Assembly (NCBI RefSeq): GCF_042666875.1
Contig: NZ_JBHTCX010000011.1
Span: forward strand, 386,167-450,166
From: Brachybacterium sp042666875
GTDB taxonomy: Bacteria; Actinomycetota; Actinomycetes; Actinomycetales; Dermabacteraceae
DNA length: 64,000 nt
Direction: 5' to 3'
In this document: in pieces, positions 24,966 through 33,926 of the stretch
Numbering within the stretch: the stretch's first letter is position 1
How the letters are laid out: each line of letters begins with the position of its first letter
Position numbers and translations under genes: made by a program
The notes under the pieces: model-generated
What the model saw: only the letters and a program-made list of their open reading frames with translations
The model's database searches: none
What the model was told of the DNA's origin: nothing

Positions 24966-25289
24966 CTACTTCACACCCACGGGCTCCAGGTCGTGAGCCT
25001 CTGGGCAGGGCGGCAAGGAGTCTGGGATGAGGAACAATATGGGTTCTCCCGGGTTTACGTGTTCATCGTGGTCCACTGCGGCGCGCAGGAGGTTCAGTCC
25101 AGTGGTGTCGATGTGGAGCGTTTCAGTCAGGTCGACGGTGACCTGACCCGCGGGATGCATATCGCGTGCCTTGAGGATCAGGGAGAACAGCGCCTGCTGG
25201 GATTCTTCGGTGAGGCAGCCCGTGGTGACGAGCCGCATCGCTCTACTATCGATCTCGGCGCGGACGATCACGGAGATGTTGTGAGTCAT
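24966..25289 (-). CDS. STAS-domain anti-sigma-factor antagonist-like protein
   Basis: 107 aa. The pattern is an early strand, then TVDLTETLHIDTTGLNLLRA, typical of SpoIIAA/RsbV STAS domains; the usual phosphorylated Ser is at the DTTGLN position, with Thr present. Such proteins bind anti-sigma kinases in partner switching. No kinase or sigma gene is adjacent. The ATG at 25289 gives a normal-length STAS domain; the longer open frame upstream is low-complexity. Divergent from the membrane protein at 25542. Confidence 0.7.
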   Translation of the reverse strand: MTHNISVIVRAEIDSRAMRLVTTGCLTEESQQALFSLILKARDMHPAGQVTVDLTETLHIDTTGLNLLRAAVDHDEHVNPGEPILFLIPDSLPPCPEAHDLEPVGVK

Positions 25290-25541
25290 GAGGGAGAAAG
25301 AGGTCCGTCCTTCGAGGGTGGGCGACTGGCCGCCGCCGGTGACGACCCGAGGCCGACAGCCCCACCGTACGGTGCTGGCTGTGCAGGCGGGCGTCGACGC
25401 GTTCATGGTCACCGACCGTGAGGTAGGTACGACATCGCGACGACAGAACGGAATGCCGGGCGGCGTGGGCCTCTGCGTGTGCGGGGTCTGGGACCGGGAC
25501 CGTCTCGCTGCGGACAATTGTGTCGATGCGATGCTGAGGGC

Positions 25542-26627
25542 ATGGACTCGACGACCCCGATCCTTGGTTTATGTGCCGATCCTGGCGTTCCGGAGCGTGT
25601 CGCTGCGTCGATCGCCGACGACTTGACCGGACAGCTTTTCCGCAAAACTGGTCTGCGGTGGCGGGTGGAGGTCAGCGAAGAAGCGCTGCCGCTGGCCCCC
25701 GATGGCACCATTCAGCTGCTCGAGCACGCGCCACGGTTGCTGGCAGAGCACGGATGGGAGTCCTTCGTCTACCTCACCGATCTGCCGCGGTACCTTGATG
25801 ATCACCCGGTGCTGCTCCAAGTGAGTACCGATGCCCGCGCCGCGCTGATCTCGCTGCCCCCGCTCGGCGCGGTACGAGTTGCCCCGCGGATTCGTGAGTT
25901 GCTGATCACGCTGGTGGGGGCGGCCTCATCCGCTGCAAGCCCGGACGCGCCGGCCATCGAGGCTGCAGTCAGTCGTGTGAAGGTCGAGCAGCGTCCGTCC
26001 TCCGACGAGAACGACCTGATGATCACGATGCTGACGGGACGCTTCCGCGCGGTGCGCATGTTGGCCGGGATGCTGCGCAGCAACCGCCCGGGTCGTTTGC
26101 TGCCGGCCATGACCGGAAGTTTCACCGTGGCTGTCGCATCTGGCGCCTTCGGCGTGTTCTACGGGACCCTGGCGAGCGTGGCCGATCCCCTGTCGAGCCT
26201 CCGCCTGCTGCTGGTCAGCGTCCTCGTCATCGGCGCTCTGACAAGCTGGCTGATCGTGTCGAACAACTTGTGGAACCGTGAGCCCCAGCAGAGCGATATA
26301 TGGCAGACGCGCCTGGATAATATCTCCACGATCATCACCGTGGGAGTCAGCGTGGTGCTGATGTATCTCATCCTCTTCGCCGTCATGCTCGCGCTGTCGC
26401 TGGCGCTCATCGACGCGGGCTATCTCCGCGGCGAGTTGATGCACCCGATCGGCCTGGGCGACTACATCGACCTGGCATGGCTGACGGCGTCTCTGGGCAC
26501 TCTGGCAGGTGCACTGGGGTCGAACTTCGACAACGAGGACGCGGTGCGCTTGGCCACCTACAGCCAGCGGTATCACGAGCGGCGTGAGCTCTTCGACACC
26601 TACGAGAAGACCAGGACGGGGCAATGA
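25542..26627 (+). CDS. Membrane protein of unknown function
   Basis: 361 aa. The first 190 residues are soluble (start MDSTTPILGLCADPGVPERV; RFRAVRMLAGMLRSNRPGRL near 180). Hydrophobic segments follow: FTVAVASGAFGVFYGTLAS, LLLVSVLVIGALTSWLIVS, IITVGVSVVLMYLILFAVML and a last one ending TLAGALGSNFDNEDAVR. The C-terminus is charged and cytosolic. No family recognised. A decayed partial copy lies at 21990-22319. An ACAATTGT palindrome (25514-25521) sits just before the start. Divergent from the STAS gene, which may or may not be related. Confidence 0.75.
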   Translation: MDSTTPILGLCADPGVPERVAASIADDLTGQLFRKTGLRWRVEVSEEALPLAPDGTIQLLEHAPRLLAEHGWESFVYLTDLPRYLDDHPVLLQVSTDARAALISLPPLGAVRVAPRIRELLITLVGAASSAASPDAPAIEAAVSRVKVEQRPSSDENDLMITMLTGRFRAVRMLAGMLRSNRPGRLLPAMTGSFTVAVASGAFGVFYGTLASVADPLSSLRLLLVSVLVIGALTSWLIVSNNLWNREPQQSDIWQTRLDNISTIITVGVSVVLMYLILFAVMLALSLALIDAGYLRGELMHPIGLGDYIDLAWLTASLGTLAGALGSNFDNEDAVRLATYSQRYHERRELFDTYEKTRTGQ

Positions 26628-26708
26628 ACGTCAGGACTCACCCAGGAGCATTCTCAGCACGGACCTGATGCGCTGATTGCGGCCGTCACCGGGTCACCGC
26701 AGCGTCGC

Positions 26709-27530
26709 TCAGGCCTGTGTGCTGATGGAGGCCGGATCTTCCCCGTGGGCAGGTTTGAGGAAGGCCCGAACCAGCTTGGCGAGATCGTTCATCGGTGCAT
26801 CGTCGTGCGGATTGCTCTGCATGGCGCGCACAGTCTCCTCACGAGCAGCGAGGTTAAGTACCAAGGCGAGCACCGCCCGACTGGCGAATGGCGGGTCGAT
26901 GCCGTCCCGGAGGAGACACTTCTCGTCGAGCTGGGCAAAGCACTGCTCGAGCACGTGTTCATGCACCCGATGCAACCGAGCCACCCGAAACCGGCTGGGA
27001 AGATCCTTGCTCACGGCCTCGGCATCCAAAGTGGCCAGGAGCTGGATCGGGTGAGACGCCGGATGCCACACCTCTGCCAGTGCCCGCAGCAGCGCGTCAC
27101 CGTCGGTGCAATACTCGTCGAGATGATCGAGGGCACTCTGCGCGCGCGCTTCTAACCGATCCAGCACAGCATTCAAGAGCGCTTCTTTCGACCCAAAATG
27201 ATGCAGCATTCCCGGGTGAGACAGACCCACATGGCTTGCGATATCTCGCAGGCTCGAGGCGTGGTACCCGTGCTCGGCGAACATCTCCGCGGCGCCATCG
27301 AGAACCTCCTCCCCGCGGGAGGTGTGATGGGCACCTGCTGGGCGACTGCGGTCCGTCGCTCCCGGTGACCGTGGCGGCGTTGCAGGCTCAGACGCGTCGG
27401 CCGGTGGAAGCTTGCTCAGAGGCGTTTCCCGCTTGGGAGAACCACCTGGATGCTCAGCACGATCCGTAGTCGTCGGTTTAACGGTGCTCAATGCTTCAGC
27501 CTGTCTGTCGCCTGCCGGGTGACCTGCCAC
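26709..27530 (-). CDS. TetR-family regulator (paralogue of the asd-linked TetR)
   Basis: 273 aa. A disordered, Pro/Ser-rich N-terminal tail of about 70 residues precedes a helix-turn-helix (EVLDGAAEMFAEHGYHASSL, GLSHPGMLHHFGSKEALL). Sequence and length match the regulator at 4263-5084, including RFRVARLHRVHEHVLEQ and the late R-AVLALVLNLA-RE pattern, so they are duplicates. The GTG start at 27530 is tentative. No obvious target gene is adjacent; both sides are remnants. Confidence 0.85.
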   Translation of the reverse strand: MAGHPAGDRQAEALSTVKPTTTDRAEHPGGSPKRETPLSKLPPADASEPATPPRSPGATDRSRPAGAHHTSRGEEVLDGAAEMFAEHGYHASSLRDIASHVGLSHPGMLHHFGSKEALLNAVLDRLEARAQSALDHLDEYCTDGDALLRALAEVWHPASHPIQLLATLDAEAVSKDLPSRFRVARLHRVHEHVLEQCFAQLDEKCLLRDGIDPPFASRAVLALVLNLAAREETVRAMQSNPHDDAPMNDLAKLVRAFLKPAHGEDPASISTQA

Positions 27531-27659
27531 GAAGCTTCAGAGGGCAGGCAGTCCCGCCCCGCTGGAGGTCCGTTCTCATCTAACTGAAGAGTACCGGATC
27601 CGATTTCGGAACGCCGCTCGTTCTCGAGAGACGGCCTCGGCAGAGCGCCGCTTCCCGAA

Positions 27660-27882
27660 GAGCCGCGTGGCCAACGTGCTCGTCGGCAGCGGCAAACTTG
27701 CGACAGAGCTGGACCGACTGGATCTGATCGACGAGTACACGTTCCTCGTCCATCCCATGATCGCCGGCCACGGCCCCACCCTGTACCAGGACGGACTGCC
27801 CAGCACCCGACGACTCGATCTGAACTCGGCGGAGCCGCTCAGCAACGGCGCGGTCGCCATGCACTATCGACGGGCTGATTGA
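27660..27882 (+). pseudogene. RibD-C/dihydrofolate-reductase-like fragment
   Basis: The frame encodes VANVLVGSGKLATELDRLDL, IDEYTFLVHPMIAGHGPTLY and QDGLPSTRRLDL, the C-terminal third of the RibD C-terminal/DHFR-like family common in actinobacteria. The N-terminal two thirds, including the cofactor site start, are absent, and no start or ribosome-binding site fits. Remnant. Confidence 0.82.
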
Positions 27883-28100
27883 GGTCCGTCATCCGAAGAC
27901 GGCGCACCTCGAGATGTCACCTATCCGTGCAGCAGTCCCGGTTGAAATCCGCAATCTTGGCTGCCTTCATCACGCCGGCGGACGGCTGAACAAGCCCCAT
28001 CTACGGCCTCGCCCTCCCTCCAGATCCCTTCTAGAGACAGGGTCTGCACGCGCGCTAGTGCCTTATAGAATCTGGATCCTGTCCCGGCCACCTCTGCGGG

Positions 28101-28213
28101 ATCCACTCCACGACCCGCCGCATCACCGTGGCGACCGGGCCGCATCGCCCGCCCGGATCGCCTCGGTGACCTCGAGGTGCAGCTGGAGTCCATGAGGGTC
28201 ATGAACCGGCCCA
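28101..28213 (-). pseudogene. Remnant of a GntR/FCD regulator 3' end
   Basis: Read leftward, the sequence encodes DPHGLQLHLEVTEAIRAGDA, matching LLPDPHDLQLHVEVAGAITA near the C-terminus of the intact GntR regulator at 33191-33916. The rest is missing, cut by an IS3 element on one side. The remaining part of the 27883-28255 gap has no recognisable gene. Confidence 0.7.
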
Positions 28214-28255
28214 GGTTTGATGCTGCTGCTGTTTGAGTCCGGAAGGATGGACAGC

Positions 28256-28690
28256 ATGCCGAAGAAGATCGATCCCCAGCTGCGCGCGAGGTGCGTGCGG
28301 CTCGTGCGCGAGCACCAGCAGGAGTACCCCACCCTGACCGCGGCGACGGCCGCGGTCGCCCGCCAGGAAGGCGTCTCGCGGGAGTCCGTGCGGCGCTGGC
28401 TGGCCCAGGCTGACGTCGACAACGAGACGAAGCCGGGCGTGACCAGTGAGGAGTCTGCCGAGGTCAAGCGACTGAAGGCGGAGGTCAAGCGGCTCCGGGA
28501 GGACAACGAGATCCTCCGGCGGGCCTCGATTTTCTTCGCGGGGGAGCTCGACCCCCGAGGCCGCTGATCCTCGCGTTCATCGACGAGATGAGGGCCGAGG
28601 GCTACGCAGTCGAGTCGATCCTCCGCGTCCTGCGCCAGCAGGGCCTGGAGATCGCTGCGAGGACCTACCGCGCCTGGAAGCGCCCAGCCA
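28256..28690 (+). mobile_element. IS3-family element, intact orfA, truncated orfB
   Basis: orfA (28256-28567, 103 aa) starts MPKKIDPQLRARCVRLVREH and carries the IS3 helix-turn-helix (VARQEGVSRESVRRWLAQAD) and leucine-zipper tail (EVKRLREDNEILRRASIFF). In the -1 frame from about 28550, orfB begins LILAFIDEMRAEGYAVESIL and runs through ARTYRAWKRPASN before ending, so the DDE domain is lost. GGAAGG precedes the orfA ATG. Not the same IS3 as the fragment at 24603. Dead element. Confidence 0.88.
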
Positions 28691-28749
28691 GCAACCTCAG
28701 GTCAGATCCTCACGAAAGCCAAGCGTCCAACCACTTCAGCAACGCGACA

Positions 28750-29649
28750 CTAGGACTGCCAGGTGTCTTGTTCATCAGTGTTTTGCGTGGCGGACTCAGA
28801 GGGCTCGGTGGCTCCGCGCCCCCAGCTCATCAGGATGCTGAGCTTCTCCGCCGCGGGCGAGCCGACGTCGGCGGTGTAGGTGGAGAGGAACTGCCCTCCT
28901 GACTCCGGGACCTCCAGGGTCTCGTAGCTGAGTGTCATCACCCCGACGGTGGGGTGGAAGATGCGCTTGGTGCCGTGCCCGTGCTTGAACAGGCGGTAGT
29001 CCGCCCAGAACCGGGCGAACTCCGGCGACGCCACCGACAGCTCGCCGACCAGCTCCTCCAACTCCGTATCTGGCTCGGCGGGGTTGTGAGCCGCCCGCAG
29101 CGCGGCAACGGTGGGTCCGGCGACCTCGTCCCAGTCCGGGTACCGGGTGCGGTTGGATGCGTCGAGGAACAGCCATCGGGCAACATTCCGGTCGCGCGCC
29201 GGCATGGCGGCGAAGTCCGCCAGCAGGATCGTGGCTGCCTGGTTCCAGGCCAGGATCTCCATGCGCGGTCCCTGGAGCAGCGCCGGAACAGGGTCTATGG
29301 CGTCGACCAGTGCACGCATCCCGCCCCGCACCCGCGACCTGGCCGTTCGCTGCGTGTGCGGGCGTGCAGGCTGCGGGCTGACAAGGCCGCGCAGGTGTTG
29401 CCGTTCCAGCGGGTCGAGCCGCAGCGCGTCCTCGATAGCAGTGAGGACCTGGTCCGAGACATCGCCGATGCGTCCCTGCTCCAACCTCGCGTAGTAGTCG
29501 ACGCTCACCCCGGCCAATGCGGCCACCTCTTCGCGGCGCAGCCCCCGGCGCCGGCGCGGAACCGGCGACGGCGGTAAACCGACAGCCTCCGGATCAATCT
29601 GTGCCCGGCGTGAAGTCAGGAACTCGCGCAATCCGTTCAGCGTTGTCAT
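28750..29649 (-). CDS. XRE-type regulator with MmyB-like ligand domain
   Basis: 299 aa. The N-terminal helix-turn-helix (GLRREEVAALAGVSVDYYAR LEQGR) is followed by an MmyB-like sensor domain (LVDAIDPVPALLQGPRMEIL, AWNQAA, FHPTVGVMTLSYETLEVPES). This actinobacterial family commonly sits divergent to a short-chain dehydrogenase and represses it, exactly the arrangement here with the SDR at 29825. Ligand unknown. The ATG at 29649 is the only good start. Confidence 0.92.
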   Translation of the reverse strand: MTTLNGLREFLTSRRAQIDPEAVGLPPSPVPRRRRGLRREEVAALAGVSVDYYARLEQGRIGDVSDQVLTAIEDALRLDPLERQHLRGLVSPQPARPHTQRTARSRVRGGMRALVDAIDPVPALLQGPRMEILAWNQAATILLADFAAMPARDRNVARWLFLDASNRTRYPDWDEVAGPTVAALRAAHNPAEPDTELEELVGELSVASPEFARFWADYRLFKHGHGTKRIFHPTVGVMTLSYETLEVPESGGQFLSTYTADVGSPAAEKLSILMSWGRGATEPSESATQNTDEQDTWQS

Positions 29650-29824
29650 CCTCCCAGTCTGCCGTCGCGCTCAAGCTCCTGGCCGGTGTAGCAGGTAGTG
29701 CGAGTACCAGTTGCCAGAGGGCGTGCTATCTGGTTCCCCTGGCCCCTGCGTGCTGATGGCATGGATGTCGTCACCAATCAGACCGGCATCTGTTCCCCGA
29801 TGCCACCCACGTAGGAGGACGACC

Positions 29825-30583
29825 ATGACTGAGAACCTCACCGGAACCGTCGCGATGATCAGCGGAGCCTCCAGCGGCATCGGCCGCGCCGCGGCCCGCC
29901 GCCTCGCCGGCGCGAGCGCTTCCGTTGCCCTCGTCGCCCGGCGCGCCGGCCGGCTCGAAGAGCTTGCCGCCGAGCTGCGCGCCGACGGTGGCACCGCCCT
30001 GGTCGTCGCCGCTGACCTGACCGACGCCGACACGGCGGCCGCCGCCGTCGAGACCACCGTCACCGCGCTCGGCCGACTGGACACGCTGGTCAACGCCGCA
30101 GGCGTCATGCTCAACGGCGCCTCTGACGAGACACCACTGTCCGAGTGGGACCGGATGGTCGACATCAACCTGCGCGGATTGATGTACGTGACCAAAGCCG
30201 CTCTGCCTCACCTGTTGGTGGCGGCGCAGCATGGCCCTCGTTCGGTTGCCGACGTCGTGAACATCTCCTCTGTTGCCGGCAGGTTCGCTGCCCCGACCGT
30301 CGCTCTGTACAACGCGACCAAGTTCGCAGTGACCGGCGCGACCGAAGCCTGGCGCCAGGAGTACACCACCCGCAACCTGCGCTTCTCGGTCATCGAGCCC
30401 GGCCGCACCGCCAGTGAGCTGTTCGAGCACAAGGCCAACTCCGACACCGACTTCACCGCCGCATTCGGTGAAGTCGAGGCATTGCACACCGACGATGTCG
30501 CCGACGCCGTCGGCTACATCGTCACCAACCCGCGGCGCGTCGCTGTCAACGAGATCGTCATCCGCCCCACCGATCAGCCCTGA
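29825..30583 (+). CDS. Short-chain dehydrogenase/reductase
   Basis: 252 aa NAD(P)-dependent oxidoreductase. The cofactor motif SGASSGIGRAAARRL is at about 13-27, NAAG at about 88-91; the catalytic serine is in ISSVAG and the pair in YNATK (Tyr-x3-Lys). C-terminus typical of classical SDRs (YP_ clade with MmyB regulators). The ATG follows TAGGAGGA. Probably repressed by the divergent XRE/MmyB protein; substrate unknown. Confidence 0.92.
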   Translation: MTENLTGTVAMISGASSGIGRAAARRLAGASASVALVARRAGRLEELAAELRADGGTALVVAADLTDADTAAAAVETTVTALGRLDTLVNAAGVMLNGASDETPLSEWDRMVDINLRGLMYVTKAALPHLLVAAQHGPRSVADVVNISSVAGRFAAPTVALYNATKFAVTGATEAWRQEYTTRNLRFSVIEPGRTASELFEHKANSDTDFTAAFGEVEALHTDDVADAVGYIVTNPRRVAVNEIVIRPTDQP

Positions 30584-30755
30584 CCTGGGCCAAGCCGCCG
30601 GATTCGCTCATGCACCACCCGGACGGCGCACGGGGGGTTCGAGGCGCACCTGGCGCCGCGTCGCCCACGCGTCCTCCGGTGTTCAACTGCGAGCAACCGT
30701 CGGGTGCTTGACTGTGATGTCACACCGTCACGACGACACCAGCTCGGGAGACCCT

Positions 30756-32306
30756 ATGCCGGCACCTGCCCCGCCCACCTCGCTCAGCCGCCGCCGCCTG
30801 CTGCAGGCCAGCGGTGCCTCGGCCGCCCTGCTCGCCCTCGGCATCAGCGCCCCCGAGGCCGACGCCGAGCCGCTGCCGCACCGGGAGGACCTCTTCGGCC
30901 TCGGCGTGGCCAGCGGCGCACCCCGGCCCGACGGCGCGGTGCTGTGGACCCGCCTGGCCCCCGAGCCGCTGGCGGAGGACGGCCACGGCGACATGCCGCT
31001 GCGCAACGTCAGCGTGCGCTGGCAGGTGGCCCGCGATGCCGAGTTCAGTGACATCGTCCAGCGCGGCCAGGCCCTCGCCCAGCCGGAGCTCGCCCACTCC
31101 GTGCACCCGCGCGTCGAGGGGCTCGAGCCGGCGACGGAGTACTTCTACCGGTTCCTCGTCGGGAAGCAGATCAGCCCCGTCGGCCGCCTGCGCACCCTGC
31201 CCGCGGCCGGCGCCGACGTGGAGTCCTTCTCCTTCGGCGTGGTCTCCTGCCAGGCCTGGTACCACGGCCACTTCACCGCCCACAAGCATCTGGCCGCGGA
31301 GGAGAACCTCGACCTGGTGGTCTTCGTCGGCGACTACATCTACGAGTACGGCATCACCGAGTCGAACCTGTGGCGCCAGGGCGCCGCGGTCTCCGCCGCG
31401 CACGGCGTGGAGATCGAGACGCTCGAGCAGTACCGGCTGCGCTACGCCCTGTTCAAGTCCGATCCGCACCTGCAGGCCGTCCACGCCCGCGTGCCGGCCG
31501 TCGCGGTGTGGGATGACCACGAGGTCCAGAACAACTACATCGCGGATACATCCGCCTACGCGATCCCGCCGGAGCTGTTCACTTACCGCATCGCCGTGGC
31601 CTACCGCGCCTTCTACGAGAACATGCCGCTGGACCTGACGGCACTGCCCGACGGGCCGGACACCGACATCACCGCCGGCTTCGACGTGGGCTCCCTGGCC
31701 CGCTTCTCCCTGCTGGATTCCCGCCAGTTCCGCGACCCCGTGCCCGAGAGCGCCGAGGAGCAGTACGCGGAGGACCGCACGATCCTCGGCGCGGAGCAGG
31801 AGCAGTGGGTCACCGGGCGGCTCGAGGAGTCCGAGGCGACGTGGAACCTGCTGGCCAACGGCGTGGTGCTCACTGCGATCAGCGAGGACCGCACCGACAT
31901 GTGGGACGGCTACCCGGCCGCGCGGCAGCGGCTGCTGGATGCCATGGCCGCCAGCTCCAACCCTGTGATGCTCACCGGCGACATCCACAAGCACGTCGCC
32001 GCCGAGCTGCACGCCGATTTCACCGACCCCGATGCCGAGACCATCGGCGTGGAACTGGTGTGCACCTCCATCGCCTCCGACGGGGACGGCGCCGAGACCG
32101 ACGGCTACACCTCGGACTGGACCCAGCACGAGTACGTCAAGCACTACGACGGCCGACGGGGATACCTCCACGTGCGCCTGACGCCCGAGGAGCTGACCGC
32201 CAGCTTCTACATCGTCGAGTGGATCGAGGCCGACGACACTGCGCCCAAGCAGCTCTCGGCGCGCTTCACCGCCCCGGCCGACGACCCCCGCCTGATCCCG
32301 GCGTGA
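30756..32306 (+). CDS. PhoD-like alkaline phosphatase/phosphodiesterase, Tat-exported
   Basis: 516 aa. The N-terminus has a Tat signal (SRRRLLQASGASAALLALG) with a likely cleavage near ADA-EP, so it acts outside the membrane. A PhoD N-terminal domain (about 40-140) is followed by the metallophosphatase domain: FGVVSCQAWYHGHFTAHKHL, VVFVGDYIYEYG, AVWDDHEVQNNY and MLTGDIHKHVAAELH carry the Fe/Ca ligands of the family. Releases phosphate from mono- or diesters such as teichoic acid. A decayed second copy lies at 23319-23622. The ATG follows CGGGAGA. The next gene starts 25 bp later. Confidence 0.93.
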   Translation: MPAPAPPTSLSRRRLLQASGASAALLALGISAPEADAEPLPHREDLFGLGVASGAPRPDGAVLWTRLAPEPLAEDGHGDMPLRNVSVRWQVARDAEFSDIVQRGQALAQPELAHSVHPRVEGLEPATEYFYRFLVGKQISPVGRLRTLPAAGADVESFSFGVVSCQAWYHGHFTAHKHLAAEENLDLVVFVGDYIYEYGITESNLWRQGAAVSAAHGVEIETLEQYRLRYALFKSDPHLQAVHARVPAVAVWDDHEVQNNYIADTSAYAIPPELFTYRIAVAYRAFYENMPLDLTALPDGPDTDITAGFDVGSLARFSLLDSRQFRDPVPESAEEQYAEDRTILGAEQEQWVTGRLEESEATWNLLANGVVLTAISEDRTDMWDGYPAARQRLLDAMAASSNPVMLTGDIHKHVAAELHADFTDPDAETIGVELVCTSIASDGDGAETDGYTSDWTQHEYVKHYDGRRGYLHVRLTPEELTASFYIVEWIEADDTAPKQLSARFTAPADDPRLIPA

Positions 32307-32331
32307 CCCGGGCCCGAGAGGAGACAGCATC

Positions 32332-33177
32332 ATGAGCCCGCGACCCGCCATCGTCACCGGTCTGCACGCCGAGCCCGCCCTGGCCACCATCACCCTGACC
32401 TGGGAGCCCCTGGCCTGGGAGCCGCTGATAGACCACTACCGGGTCTACGCCGTGCGCGGCAGCAGCGCGAGCGGAGCCCCGCGTGAGAAGGATCTGCTCG
32501 CCAAGACCGTGTACCCGCGCCTGGTCCACGACGGCCTGGACGCCGCCGGCGAGGAGTGGACCTACACGGTTCTGGCCGTCTCCGACGCCGGCGCGCGCGG
32601 CAAGCCCAGCCAGCCGCTGACCGCCACCTCGCAGCCCTCGGTCACCGCGACCGGCCGCGAGGTCGCCACCATCGGCAGCTTCGATGGCCGCACCCTGGAG
32701 TTCCGCTTCGCCCCGGATTCCTACTCGAGCATCCCGGATGAGTACCCCGATGCGGTCATCGAGTACGCCCAGGGGGCCGACGGGCCGGGCAGCGCCTGGC
32801 CCTACCTGCTGCCCGGCCCGGGAGACGGCTGGGCCGGCAACCACGGCTACCGCGCCCGCTGGACCGTGACCCTCGATGAGGCGCCGGCCGAGGACCACGA
32901 CCTGGCGATCTGGCTGGTGGACACCACTCGCCTCGGCGGGACCCTGGCGGTCAGCGTGGGCGGGCAGCACGTCCGCGACATCGAGCTGCCCACCGGTGCC
33001 ACGCGCGGCTCGCGGGAGGGCGATGCGACCGTGCCCGGCTCGACGCTGCTGCGCTCCTTCCACGAGTTCGCGATCCCGGCCGATGCGCTGCAGGCGGGAG
33101 AGAACGTGGTTGACCTGCACCTGGTCGAGGGTGGTTGGGTCGCGTGGGACGCGGTGGGGCTGTTCGCGCGGGAGTGA
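32332..33177 (+). CDS. FnIII plus rhamnogalacturonan-lyase-like C-terminal domain protein
   Basis: 281 aa. Residues about 5-100 resemble a fibronectin type III domain (ATITLTWEPL, HYRVYAVRG, YTVLAVSDAGARGKPSQPLT). The remainder (IGSFDGRTLEFRFAPDSYSS; LAIWLVDTTRLGGTLAVSVG; GENVVDLHLVEGGWVAWDAV) matches the carbohydrate-binding C-terminal domain of rhamnogalacturonan lyases. No catalytic lyase domain and no signal peptide are visible from the ATG at 32332, which is preceded by GAGGAGACAGC. Co-directional with phoD; role unclear. Confidence 0.8.
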   Translation: MSPRPAIVTGLHAEPALATITLTWEPLAWEPLIDHYRVYAVRGSSASGAPREKDLLAKTVYPRLVHDGLDAAGEEWTYTVLAVSDAGARGKPSQPLTATSQPSVTATGREVATIGSFDGRTLEFRFAPDSYSSIPDEYPDAVIEYAQGADGPGSAWPYLLPGPGDGWAGNHGYRARWTVTLDEAPAEDHDLAIWLVDTTRLGGTLAVSVGGQHVRDIELPTGATRGSREGDATVPGSTLLRSFHEFAIPADALQAGENVVDLHLVEGGWVAWDAVGLFARE

Positions 33178-33190
33178 GCCCAGGCGGCGG

Positions 33191-33916
33191 TCAGCTCGCG
33201 GGACCGGCCGGGCTCCCTGTACGGCCGGCCGCCTCCTGCGAGGTGCGCTCGACGATCTGGTGCATCACCGCCGCCGCCTCCTCCGCCTCGCCCGCGGTGA
33301 TCGCACCGGCGACCTCGACGTGCAGCTGCAGGTCGTGAGGATCGGGCAGCAGGTGGGCCCGCTCCCGCACGGCCCGCTCCTGCAGGGCCTCGTCGATCAC
33401 CGCCCGCAACCGGGCGAACATGCTGTTGGCGGAGAGGTCGAGCACCGCGGCGTGCAGGGCGAGGTCTGCCTGCAGGAACGCCGTCGCCTCGGGCTCGCTC
33501 GCCGCGCAGCGCATCGCCGCCACGGCCCGTTCGAGCTCGTCCGTGCTGGCCGATCCACTGCGGACGGCCCGGGCGGCGGCGGCCGCGGCGGCCGGCTCGA
33601 TCGCCAGGCGCAGGGCCCGCAGCTCCTCGATCTGCTGGTCTCGCTCGCTGCTCTCGAGCCGCCAGTGGATCACGCGCGGGTCCAGCACGTCCCAGTGCTC
33701 GCGGCCCAGCACGCGCAGGCCCACGCGGCGCCCGGCGCTGAGCATGCCCAGCGCGCCGAGCACCCGCGTCACCTCCCGCACCACGCTGCGGGAGGCGCCG
33801 GTGCGCTGGACCAGGGCGTCGATGGTGTCGCCGTGCCCGGCGGGCAGTTCGCCGGCGACGATCTCGCGACCCAGCTGATCCAGGGCGCGTTCGAAGGCGG
33901 TGGAGTCCGCGGTCAT
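33191..33916 (-). CDS. GntR-family (FadR/FCD) regulator
   Basis: 241 aa. The winged helix (ALVQRTGASRSVVREVTRVL GALGML) at about 25-70 is followed by an all-helical FCD domain (LRLAIEPAAAAAAARAV; DLALHAAVLDLSANSMFARL; LHVEVAGAITAGEAEEA) with the metal-binding Asp/His pattern of FadR-type sensors. It commonly controls sugar-acid or lactate catabolism. The stop of the leftward SDR upstream is 11 bp from its ATG at 33916, so the two form an operon. A remnant of a related gene is at 28101. Confidence 0.92.
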   Translation of the reverse strand: MTADSTAFERALDQLGREIVAGELPAGHGDTIDALVQRTGASRSVVREVTRVLGALGMLSAGRRVGLRVLGREHWDVLDPRVIHWRLESSERDQQIEELRALRLAIEPAAAAAAARAVRSGSASTDELERAVAAMRCAASEPEATAFLQADLALHAAVLDLSANSMFARLRAVIDEALQERAVRERAHLLPDPHDLQLHVEVAGAITAGEAEEAAAVMHQIVERTSQEAAGRTGSPAGPAS

Positions 33917-33926
33917 CCCGGCTTGC

